5,514 nt of DNA from Verrucomicrobiales bacterium (GTDB taxonomy: Bacteria > Verrucomicrobiota > Verrucomicrobiia > Verrucomicrobiales > SKLO01). The position numbers were made by a program, and so were the translations under genes. Shown here in pieces: positions 1 through 5,514 of this stretch. Location: contig SKLO01000459.1 of assembly GCA_007123195.1 (NCBI GenBank), positions 1 through 5,514 of the forward strand, given 5' to 3'. Every line of letters begins with the position of its first letter. Positions within the stretch are counted from its first letter, which is position 1. The notes under the pieces were generated by a model. It made no database searches, had not been told where the DNA came from, and worked only from the letters and a program-made list of their open reading frames with translations.

Positions 1-535
1 CGGCCGCCTCGTTGATCACGCACACGTTGCGCGCCTCGGCGACCTCGAGGTCGTTGAAGAAACGGCCCTGGCCGACGCGCATGTTGCGCATGCCGGGCCA
101 GTCGGGGATGGTGCCGAACAGGCGCACCTCGGTGGAATGAGTGCGGTGCCAGGCGAAGTCCGACATCTCGCGTGCCGGGGCGATGATGGTGACGCCGGGA
201 ATGGTGGCGCGGATCTGCAACAGGTCGCGCGGGGTCAGGCCGTATTCGTTGGCGGCAAAGGTGAGATCCGAGTTGGCGTCGCTCTCCGGCGGGCGCACGC
301 TCTGGAGGATCACGTTCTGTGAACCCAGCTGGCGGATCTGGTCCTGGGTCTCGGCCGACAGGCCCTCGCCGATCGCCAGCATGGCGATCACCGAGCCGAC
401 GCCGAAGACGATGCCCAGCGCGGTCAGCATCGAGCGCAGCTTGTGCAGCCAGATGCTCTTGATGCCCAGTGACAGCGAGCGCCGCAGGTGGCGCGGCGAC
501 ATCAGCAGGCGGAGCAAGGGATGACCGGAGAACAT
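1..535 (-). CDS. MacB/FtsX-type ABC transporter permease, N-terminal part (runs off the window)
   Basis: This is the inner-membrane permease subunit of the exporter. Only the first 178 codons lie here and the frame is open to the left edge. Residues about 24-40 (GIKSIWLHKLRSMLTAL) followed by GIVFGVGSVIAMLAIGEG (41-58) match the conserved first membrane helix of MacB permeases, with the usual K-L-R-S-x-L-T-x-L-G start. Residues 59-178 begin the large periplasmic MacB-PCD domain, including GQGRFFNDLEVAEARNVCVI (155-174), which resembles the family's G-R-x-F-x-x-x-D...V-C-V-I segment. In E. coli MacB the ATPase and permease are fused; here they are separate genes. The ATG at 535 is the first in-frame ATG after the ATPase stop, 50 nt downstream of it. 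An ATG at 502 gives a more family-typical N-terminus. Neither has a clear Shine-Dalgarno sequence, and the frame stays open upstream, so the start is uncertain. Substrate unknown. Confidence 0.9.
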   Translation of the reverse strand, partial: MFSGHPLLRLLMSPRHLRRSLSLGIKSIWLHKLRSMLTALGIVFGVGSVIAMLAIGEGLSAETQDQIRQLGSQNVILQSVRPPESDANSDLTFAANEYGLTPRDLLQIRATIPGVTIIAPAREMSDFAWHRTHSTEVRLFGTIPDWPGMRNMRVGQGRFFNDLEVAEARNVCVINEAA

Positions 536-585
536 GAGCGGAAACGAAGGCGCGGCCGCGGGAGCGGCGCGGCGGAACAACGGGG

Positions 586-1401
586 TCAGGATGCGGGCAC
601 GGGTTCGGCCGGCGCCGCCACCGCGGCGCGGGGCCGCGGCGGGAAGTCACCCGGCAGGTGAGGCTGCGCGGTGGGATCGGTGGCCGGGGTGTCGCTGGCG
701 ACCAGGCCGTCCTTGAGGCGCACCACGCGCTTGCCGCGCTGCGCCATGGCCTCGTCGTGGGTGACAAAGATGAAGGTCTTGCCGGCCGCGTTGAGATCGT
801 CGAACACGCCGAGAATTTCCTTGCCGGACTTCGAGTCGAGGTTGCCGGTGGCCTCGTCGGCGAGGATCACCAGCGGGTCGTTGGCCAGCGCCCTGGCAAT
901 GGCGACCCGCTGCTGCTGGCCGCCGGACAGTTCCCGCGGACGATGGTTGGCGCGGCTGGCCAGCCCGACCTGGGCCGCCAGTCCGGTCGACAGCCGCCGC
1001 GACTCGGATTCGGACATGCCTTGATAGTACAGCGGCACCTCGATGTTCTCCAGCACGGTCAATTGCTGGATCAGGTTGTAGCTCTGGAAGATGAAGCCCA
1101 GCCGCCGGCAGCGCACCGCCGCCAGTTCCTCGTCGTCCATCTGTGCCACGTTGACCCCGCCCAGCCAGTAGTCGCCGGAACTGGGCTGGTCAAGGCAGCC
1201 GAGCACGTTGAGCAAGGTCGACTTGCCGCAACCTGACGGCCCCATGATGCAGACGAACTCGCCGGGATAGATCTTGAGTGAAATGCCGCGCAGCGCCTGC
1301 ACGGTTTCGGGCCCCATCTGGAACTGCTTGGTCAAGTCGCGCAGTTCGATGAGGGGCGTCAACCCGGGCCGGCCGGTGTCATTCACGGAAGGACGATCCA
1401 T
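586..1401 (-). CDS. ABC exporter ATPase subunit, LolD/MacB type
   Basis: Cytoplasmic ATPase that should power the adjacent permease. The protein is 271 aa from the ATG at 1401; a TTG one codon upstream (1404) would add one residue, and the residue numbers here count from that TTG. Walker A is GPSGCGKST (55-63) and the Q-loop glutamine is Q107 in FIFQSYNL. The signature is LSGGQQQR (159-166). Walker B is VILADE (179-184) with catalytic E184, the D-loop is GNLDS (187-191), and the switch histidine is H216 in FVTHDE. The LGCLD after Walker A and LENIEVPLYYQG (118-129) are hallmarks of the LolD/MacB branch rather than of importers. Oddities: the usual D-E-P-T is D-E-A-T (A185), and after about residue 238 there is a Pro/Ala-rich tail of some 34 residues that is not part of the nucleotide-binding fold. 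It lies 53 nt after the adaptor gene and 50 nt before the permease ATG. LolD itself is less likely because the neighbours are an adaptor and a TolC-like channel. Confidence 0.95.
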   Translation of the reverse strand: MDRPSVNDTGRPGLTPLIELRDLTKQFQMGPETVQALRGISLKIYPGEFVCIMGPSGCGKSTLLNVLGCLDQPSSGDYWLGGVNVAQMDDEELAAVRCRRLGFIFQSYNLIQQLTVLENIEVPLYYQGMSESESRRLSTGLAAQVGLASRANHRPRELSGGQQQRVAIARALANDPLVILADEATGNLDSKSGKEILGVFDDLNAAGKTFIFVTHDEAMAQRGKRVVRLKDGLVASDTPATDPTAQPHLPGDFPPRPRAAVAAPAEPVPAS

Positions 1402-1411
1402 CAAATCGGGG

Positions 1412-1428
1412 GACCGCTCGCCGCGGTC
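1412..1428 (-). promoter_or_regulatory. Small GC hairpin in the adaptor-ATPase gap
   Basis: The 53-nt gap between the adaptor stop and the ATPase ATG contains perfect 6-bp arms, GACCGC (1412-1417) and GCGGTC (1423-1428), around a 5-nt loop. In the mRNA the hairpin ends 10 nt before the ATG at 1401, where a Shine-Dalgarno sequence would normally sit, and no such sequence is visible there. There is no U-tract, so it is not an intrinsic terminator. It could tune ATPase translation or stabilise mRNA ends after processing. Short GC stems are common by chance in DNA this rich in GC. Confidence 0.3.
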
Positions 1429-1454
1429 GGGGTGGCGATGCCGGGGCCAGCGGC

Positions 1455-3359
1455 TCAGGCGTCCGAAGCGGAAACCTCCTGCAGCAGGTGATCGGGGGTG
1501 TCGGCGACCGCGGGGCCGTGCTCGTCGGTGTCGTCGCCGAATCCCGGCGGGGGGCTGAGCAGAAGTTCCTCGCCCTCCTCGAGGCCGGAGCGGATCTGAA
1601 TGAACTGGTCGTTGAACTCGCCCACCTCCAACCGCCGGCGTTCGGCCCGGTTGCCGTTGCGGACAAAGCCGTAATACACGCCGTCGCGCACGTTCACGGC
1701 CTGCACGGGCACGAACAGCACATCGGTCAGCTCGTTGACAATGATCTCCACCCTCGCGTTCATCCCGGGCTTGAGGAAGTCGTGCATGCCCTCGATATGC
1801 ACCCGGGCCGGATAGACTTTCATGTTGGGATTGTGGCGGAAGTTGGAGGAATCGGGCAGCACCGCCAGTTCCGCCACCTTGCCTTCCAGGGTGCGATCCG
1901 GTTCGGCATCGGCGACGATGCGGGCGCGCTGGCCGATCGACACCCGCTTGACCTGCGACTCGTGGATGCCGACCGCGACCGACATGCGGCTCATGTCGGG
2001 AATGGTGATGATGGTCTGCCGCAGGCGCACGGTGGCGCCCTCGCCGATCGGCTCGCTGGTGCTTCGGCGGCTGCGGTTGTCAGAGGGGCTGCCGTAGGCC
2101 ACCAGGCCCGGGCGCTCGGCGCGGATGATGCACCGCTCCAGCTGGTATTCCAGGTGCTCCATCTTCTGTTCGGCAATGCGGTAGCGGTGTTCTGCCGAGC
2201 GGTGCACCGCTTCGACCTTGGCCATGCGGGAGCGGGCCTCGCGTTTGACCCGGCGCATCCGTTGCAGCGCCTCGTTGTAATTGGAGAGGGTCTCCTCCGC
2301 CAGCTTGGGAAACTCGTAGCGACGGTAGATGTCCAGCGCGGTCTGCGCGGTCTGCAGGGCCAGTCTCGACTTCTCCAGACTCATCATCTCGCCCTCCAGC
2401 GCCGACCGGGTGATGAACTGCCGCTCGGCCAGGCGCCTGGAACCCTCCATGTTCTCCTCCGCCAGCGCGACCTCGCTTTGATACAACAGGGCGTCGTCCT
2501 GCAGCTGGCGCAGCCGCTGCTGGGCCTCGCCGTCGTCGAGCGCATCGTTCTCGATGTAATGCAGGAAGTTGATCTGGGAAACATCGGGGATGTCGGGACC
2601 GAGATGAAGGTCGGCCGGCGACACCATCGCCAGCTCGTCGCCCGACGCGCCCGATGCCAGCTCGGTCGACGCACCGTTGCCGTTGCCGGCCACGGTGGCC
2701 TGGGCGGCAATGACCTGGCGCTCAAGATCGGCATCCATCGCCAGCTCATACTGCTCCAGGGTCGCCGCATCATGCGGCAGCCCGCGCTCCTCAAGGATGC
2801 CGCGCGCGACGTCGGTGCCCATGAATTTTTCGAAGTCCAACAACGCGAACCGCACCACCTGGCGGACATCCTTGATCGCGCTCTGGTTCTCGCTGGCCTG
2901 GATGGAGATGTTCTCGGCCGCTTCCAGCAGCGCGGCCAGGGCGTTCTGGAAGTCGATCTCATGGCGCGTGATCTCCTCGCGCAGGTCGGTGGAATCCAGC
3001 TCCACGAGGACCTTGCCCTCGGCCACGTCCTCCGCGGTGATCTCATAACCCTCCTCAACGATGCTGAGGATCTTGGTGCCCTGGGAGACCTCGATCTCGG
3101 ACCGGACCTCCAGCGCCTGCAACGCCTGGATGTCGCCGCCCTGGGTCACATCAATGACCAGGTTGCCGCGCTGGACCTCGAAGCCGGCGATGTGGCGCAC
3201 GCTGTCCTCGCCCCCCGAACGACCCATCAGCAGACCGGCCACCACCACCACCGCGGCCGCAGCGACCACCAGGGTGCGGCGGCGCTCGTGCCAGAGGCGG
3301 GCGATTCGTCCGGAAGGGCGGGGGTTGGCTTCGGGGTCAGGTGTTGTTGTCGCTGTCAT
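1455..3359 (-). CDS. Large periplasmic adaptor (membrane fusion) protein of the HlyD/MacA type
   Basis: Adaptor linking the inner-membrane ABC unit to the outer-membrane channel, 634 aa against roughly 370 for E. coli MacA. A basic N-terminus (RIARLWHERRR, 18-28) precedes a membrane anchor at about 29-46 with no obvious cleavage site or lipobox, so it is probably anchored by this helix. Residues 60-125 form the first barrel/lipoyl half (GFEVQRGNLVIDVTQGG, then TKILSIVEEG and KVLVELDSTDL). Helical segments follow at about 126-180 and 275-410, rich in charged and Ala/Leu heptad-like residues. The second lipoyl half is CIIRAERPGLVAYGS (410-424). The beta-barrel covers about 440-555, with PGMNARVEII (531-540) and VLFVPVQAV (547-555). 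A membrane-proximal domain ends near 603, followed by an acidic tail. Residues about 180-275 form an extra, partly low-complexity insert. The ATG at 3359 overlaps the channel gene by 23 nt and has GAGGAA at 3375-3370, 10 nt upstream, which supports this start and translational coupling. Confidence 0.93.
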   Translation of the reverse strand: MTATTTPDPEANPRPSGRIARLWHERRRTLVVAAAAVVVVAGLLMGRSGGEDSVRHIAGFEVQRGNLVIDVTQGGDIQALQALEVRSEIEVSQGTKILSIVEEGYEITAEDVAEGKVLVELDSTDLREEITRHEIDFQNALAALLEAAENISIQASENQSAIKDVRQVVRFALLDFEKFMGTDVARGILEERGLPHDAATLEQYELAMDADLERQVIAAQATVAGNGNGASTELASGASGDELAMVSPADLHLGPDIPDVSQINFLHYIENDALDDGEAQQRLRQLQDDALLYQSEVALAEENMEGSRRLAERQFITRSALEGEMMSLEKSRLALQTAQTALDIYRRYEFPKLAEETLSNYNEALQRMRRVKREARSRMAKVEAVHRSAEHRYRIAEQKMEHLEYQLERCIIRAERPGLVAYGSPSDNRSRRSTSEPIGEGATVRLRQTIITIPDMSRMSVAVGIHESQVKRVSIGQRARIVADAEPDRTLEGKVAELAVLPDSSNFRHNPNMKVYPARVHIEGMHDFLKPGMNARVEIIVNELTDVLFVPVQAVNVRDGVYYGFVRNGNRAERRRLEVGEFNDQFIQIRSGLEEGEELLLSPPPGFGDDTDEHGPAVADTPDHLLQEVSASDA

Positions 3360-5067
3360 TGATATCTGCTTCCTCGGCTTCGGGTGCCAGTTGCTGGACC
3401 CAGGCGCCGTCGCCCTGGATGTAAAGAATGCCCACGTCCCGCCAGAACCGGAGGCGGGCGATCGTGTGGTTGACGAGGGCTGCGGTCAGCTGGTTGCGCG
3501 AGTTCAATAGATCAGAACGGGCGTCAACGAGATCCCTTACGTCTCCCCGGCCAAGTTCGAGCAGAAGCTCCTCCTCCTCGATCCGCCGCTCGGCCAGCGC
3601 CACCGCCGCCTCGGAGATCTCATGCTGGCGCCGGGCCTGGGCCAGTTCGCGCTTGGCGTTGATCAACTCGAGCTTGACCTCGTCGATGCGCTGCTCCAGC
3701 GACCGGGCGGCACTCTGCTCATCGATCAGGGCGGCGCGGAAGTTGTTGCGCTCGAACTTGCGATCCAGCGGCAGGTCGAGATCGAGGGCCACCGACCAGT
3801 CGCGGCGGTGGAGGTCGATCGAGGGAAAGCCGTCGCCCTCGGGCGAGCTGACGACTCTGATGTCGGCGCTCAGGTCCAGTCCGGGCAGCAGGTCGTTCGA
3901 GGCCACCGCAATGCGCCGCACGGAGTCCTCATACCTCTCGCGCGTGTTGAGCAGGTCCAGCCGCGTGTCCAGCGCCACCCGCAGGGCGTCGCCGAGATCG
4001 ATCCCGGGTTCCTCCAGACTCAGGTCCGCCAGCTCCTCGTCCAGCAGCACGATCGGGGTGTCCACCGGCAGGCTGAGGTCGAGTTTCAGGTCGTCGAGTG
4101 CCTCCTCGTAGGAGCGCACCGCATTGATCCACGAAAGCTCGCTGTTCAACGCAGCCTGGCGCAGGCGGCCCAGCTCCGACTGGGTGCGGCGATCCTCCTC
4201 CGCCAGCGCCTCCTCGCGCTCAAGGCTGATCTGGAAACCGGTGAACTGGATGTAGGCGTTGCGCGCGGCGTCGCGCGCCTGCAACACCCGGTAAAACTGG
4301 CTGGCGATGTCGATCGACAAATCCTGCCGGAACCGGGCGAAATCGCGGATGGCATACAACAGATCCCGCTCGGCCTGCGTCAACGCCTCGGTGGTGGCGC
4401 GGGTGCCGGCGCCCTTCAGCAGTGGCTGGACGATCGATCCGGTCAGCGCGGAGGCGGCGTTGGAAGGGTCGGGGCTGGAGACAAAGCGCAGGAAATCGGT
4501 GGTGAAATCGGCCGCAATGCGCGTGCCCAGCCGGTGCAACGCGCTGGCACTCAGGCGCGAACTGGTGGTGACAGTGGTGGTTTGCACCAGCGAATCGACC
4601 GGACCCTCGACCGATTCGGTAATCACCTGGCGGCCGACCCCGCCACCGCCGGCAAAGATCGGCGTGAATTCCTGGCGGGCCAGCGTCAGGTCGAGCGCCT
4701 GCACGTACAGCGCCTCTTTGCGCTGCAGGTATTCGCGGTTCTGCCGCACCGCGAGGCCCAGCGCGTCGGCCAGGGTCAACACCCGCGCCTGCTCATGTGA
4801 ACTGTCGCGGTCGCCGAGAAATTCGGGCCGGTCCGGCAAGGTTTCAAACCGGTTCAACGAGGTGCGAACCGGCACGGTGATGTCGGCCAGCGCGGCCTCC
4901 GCCACATCCGGCACCGCGACTGCCTTCTCATTCAGGATGCCGCCGGCTTCCTGGTCGGCCCGCTCCGCATACCAGGTGCTGCTGCAGGCCGGCAGCAGCA
5001 AAACCGTCGCGAACATCGCGACGACCCACCGGCCATGTTTCCAGAGGAATCGGAGACGTGGATACAA
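3337..5067 (-). CDS. TolC-family outer-membrane efflux lipoprotein
   Basis: Outer-membrane channel/periplasmic tunnel subunit, expected to act as a trimer. The reading frame opens after an in-frame TGA (5131-5133) and has no ATG or GTG for the first 36 codons, so the start is probably TTG. From TTG 5067 the protein is 576 aa and begins YPRLRFLWKHGR, then the hydrophobic VVAMFATVLL, then a lipobox LPAC. This is a well-formed type II signal peptide of about 27 residues, cut before the cysteine. TTG at 5082 or 5124 would give longer leaders; ATG 5016 would leave too short a signal. After an N-terminal periplasmic stretch of about 70 residues, the first TolC repeat starts at VLTLADALGLAVRQNREYL and the second at GIDLGDALRVALDTRLDLL, the expected internal duplication. 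Long amphipathic helices end in LNSRNQLTAALVNHTIARLRFWRDVGIL, the typical closing motif. The tail is acidic. It is first in the operon and its 3' end overlaps the adaptor. No Shine-Dalgarno sequence is evident at any candidate start. Confidence 0.92.
   Translation of the reverse strand: MYPRLRFLWKHGRWVVAMFATVLLLPACSSTWYAERADQEAGGILNEKAVAVPDVAEAALADITVPVRTSLNRFETLPDRPEFLGDRDSSHEQARVLTLADALGLAVRQNREYLQRKEALYVQALDLTLARQEFTPIFAGGGGVGRQVITESVEGPVDSLVQTTTVTTSSRLSASALHRLGTRIAADFTTDFLRFVSSPDPSNAASALTGSIVQPLLKGAGTRATTEALTQAERDLLYAIRDFARFRQDLSIDIASQFYRVLQARDAARNAYIQFTGFQISLEREEALAEEDRRTQSELGRLRQAALNSELSWINAVRSYEEALDDLKLDLSLPVDTPIVLLDEELADLSLEEPGIDLGDALRVALDTRLDLLNTRERYEDSVRRIAVASNDLLPGLDLSADIRVVSSPEGDGFPSIDLHRRDWSVALDLDLPLDRKFERNNFRAALIDEQSAARSLEQRIDEVKLELINAKRELAQARRQHEISEAAVALAERRIEEEELLLELGRGDVRDLVDARSDLLNSRNQLTAALVNHTIARLRFWRDVGILYIQGDGAWVQQLAPEAEEADINDSDNNT
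3370..3375 (-). promoter_or_regulatory. Ribosome binding site of the adaptor gene, inside the channel gene
   Basis: GAGGAA on the minus strand lies 10 nt before the adaptor ATG (3359) and within the last codons of the channel gene. It is the only convincing Shine-Dalgarno sequence among the four genes and fixes the adaptor start. Its position suggests that ribosomes finishing the channel gene feed the adaptor gene. Confidence 0.6.
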
Positions 5068-5069
5068 AA

Positions 5070-5126
5070 CGTTGATAGTCAAACAGTTGTCGAGGTGGAA
5101 AGGAAGTTCCCGTGAGGCTATCAACG
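5070..5126. repeat. 9-bp perfect inverted repeat around the channel gene's start region
   Basis: CGTTGATAG (5070-5078) and CTATCAACG (5118-5126) are exact reverse complements separated by 39 bases. The pair flanks two of the possible TTG starts (5082 and 5124) and ends 2 bases before TTG 5067. It could be a split operator for a dimeric regulator or, in mRNA, a stem near the translation start. With arms this short and a 39-base spacer, coincidence cannot be excluded. Confidence 0.35.
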
Positions 5127-5257
5127 GGTTTCAATGCCGCGGTCTTACAGCACCGGACCAGCACCCGCGGGCGGGGCGGACCCGTGACCAGCCCGAATGG
5201 GCGCTCGCCGGGCCGGACCCGGACGCTGCGGGACGCCGGACATCCGCGTCGCCAGAT

Positions 5258-5303
5258 GGGAAGGCAATGACCGGGCTCAGGGGAAGGCGATGACCGGGCT
5301 CAG
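5258..5303. repeat. Tandem duplication of a 23-bp unit
   Basis: Two directly adjacent copies, 5258-5280 and 5281-5303, are identical except at the ninth base (A in the first, G in the second). Each unit starts GGGAAGGC and ends ATGACCGGGCTCAG. They lie about 190-235 bases upstream of the likely channel start, between the terminator and the operon. They may be a recent slippage duplication or two regulator-binding sites about two helical turns apart. Confidence 0.85.
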
Positions 5304-5340
5304 CCGGAAAAACGCGACAGAACGGGAAAAGAAACCGTCC

Positions 5341-5370
5341 GCCCGCCGCCATTTCGAATGGCCAACGGGC
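5341..5370. repeat. Nested hyphenated palindrome upstream of the operon
   Basis: GCCATT (5348-5353) and AATGGC (5357-5362) pair across a 3-base centre. Outside them GCCCG (5341-5345) pairs with CGGGC (5366-5370), giving an 11-bp two-step dyad. The A/T-rich core stands out in otherwise GC-rich DNA and could be an operator. On the minus strand a T-containing but interrupted stretch follows, too weak to call a terminator. Confidence 0.4.
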
Positions 5371-5395
5371 CGGCCTGGGGCGGGGGGGACCGGGT

Positions 5396-5475
5396 GAAAA
5401 ACAAAGCGCCCCTGCCGGAACGACTTCAGGAAAAAACCCCCTTAAACCTGAAGTGAACGGGTCCGACAGGGACGC
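5396..5475 (-). terminator. Leftward intrinsic terminator of an upstream gene outside the window
   Basis: Bases 5462-5475 pair with 5406-5419 over 14 positions. On the plus strand two positions (5409/5472 and 5415/5466) are C-A mismatches, but in a minus-strand transcript both become G-U wobbles, so the stem is continuous only in leftward RNA. An inner 8-bp stem, ACTTCAGG (5423-5430) with CCTGAAGT (5447-5454), closes a 16-nt loop. Directly after the stem, leftward RNA reads UUUGUUUUUC (5405-5396). Stem plus U-tract plus wobble direction support a Rho-independent terminator reading left, insulating the efflux operon from whatever lies to the right. Tandem stops TGA-TAG (5490-5485) just before it fit a gene ending there. 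Confidence 0.72.
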
Positions 5476-5514
5476 CTTGTGCGGCTATCATCGCCGCTGG
5501 GCCCGGGGATGCAA

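Larger units (their letters stand above)
5127..5395. other. Non-coding region upstream of the efflux operon
   Basis: Together with the leader at 5068-5126, this stretch separates the efflux operon from the terminator at 5396-5475. I see no convincing coding sequence; the short open frames in it have no recognisable protein features. The operon promoter should lie here on the minus strand, but no clear pair of -35 and -10 boxes at normal spacing could be found. It contains the tandem 23-bp repeat and the hyphenated palindrome listed separately, which are the best candidates for control sites. Confidence 0.55.

Noticed and set aside
551..560. 10-bp perfect palindrome CGCGGCCGCG in the ATPase-permease gap
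   Set aside because: Pure G/C palindromes of this size are frequent in such GC-rich DNA, and nothing around it suggests a site.
658..1236. A 192-codon plus-strand open frame opposite the ATPase
   Set aside because: The minus strand carries every ABC ATPase motif in order; this frame is a shadow.
1488..3362. A 624-codon open frame on the plus strand, exactly opposite the adaptor gene
   Set aside because: It is rich in His, Leu, Gly and Gln with no recognisable domain, as expected for the antisense frame of a GC-rich gene. The minus-strand frame has clear adaptor motifs.
3622..4800. A 392-codon open frame on the plus strand opposite the channel gene
   Set aside because: Same antisense effect: no domain, compositionally odd, and the opposite strand encodes a complete TolC-family protein.
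4307..5293. A 328-codon plus-strand open frame that extends past the channel gene into the upstream region
   Set aside because: It is mostly antisense to the channel gene and Arg/Ser-rich. The part outside (5125-5293) shows no protein family feature and crosses the inverted repeat and one copy of the tandem repeat.
5488..5514. Last eight codons of a leftward gene ending in tandem stops TGA-TAG
   Set aside because: The terminator just to the left makes this plausible, but 27 bases are too few to support a coding feature; the other frames also lack evidence.
5509..5514. ATG at the right edge preceded by GGGG, a possible rightward gene start
   Set aside because: Only two codons are visible and the leftward terminator argues that the neighbour reads left.

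Overview
The window is GC-rich and holds one leftward (minus-strand) gene cluster for a tripartite, MacAB-TolC-like ABC efflux system. In transcription order the genes are an outer-membrane TolC-family lipoprotein (about 3337-5067), an unusually large periplasmic adaptor of the HlyD/MacA type (1455-3359), a LolD/MacB-type ABC ATPase (586-1401), and the first 178 codons of a MacB/FtsX-type permease that runs off the left edge (1-535). No insertion sequence, tRNA, rRNA or CRISPR array was seen.

The organism is Gram-negative, because the cluster needs an outer membrane and includes a lipoprotein channel. The adaptor's N-terminal half has an expanded first lipoyl segment and a very long helical region. 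From memory this resembles adaptors of the Planctomycetes-Verrucomicrobia group, and the high GC does not argue against that. This placement is inference only and no database was searched.

Layout from right to left: 5488-5514 may hold the last codons of an unrelated leftward gene. It is followed by a strong leftward intrinsic terminator (5396-5475). A roughly 330-base upstream region (5068-5395) carries a hyphenated palindrome (5341-5370), a near-perfect tandem 23-bp duplication (5258-5303) and a 9-bp inverted repeat spanning the possible translation starts of the channel gene (5070-5126). The four genes follow closely: the first two overlap by 23 nt, and the later gaps are 53 and 50 nt. The 53-nt gap holds a small GC hairpin at the position where a ribosome binding site would be expected.

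How the parts should work together, from family knowledge: the ATPase dimerises on the cytoplasmic face of the permease, whose large periplasmic domain contacts the membrane-anchored adaptor. The adaptor's helical hairpins bridge to the TolC-like trimer in the outer membrane. The substrate (drug, peptide, lipid or siderophore-like compound) cannot be read from the sequence. The system is recognisable and not a new class. The points worth a second look are the adaptor's inserted region, the regulatory structures upstream, and a few residue-level oddities.
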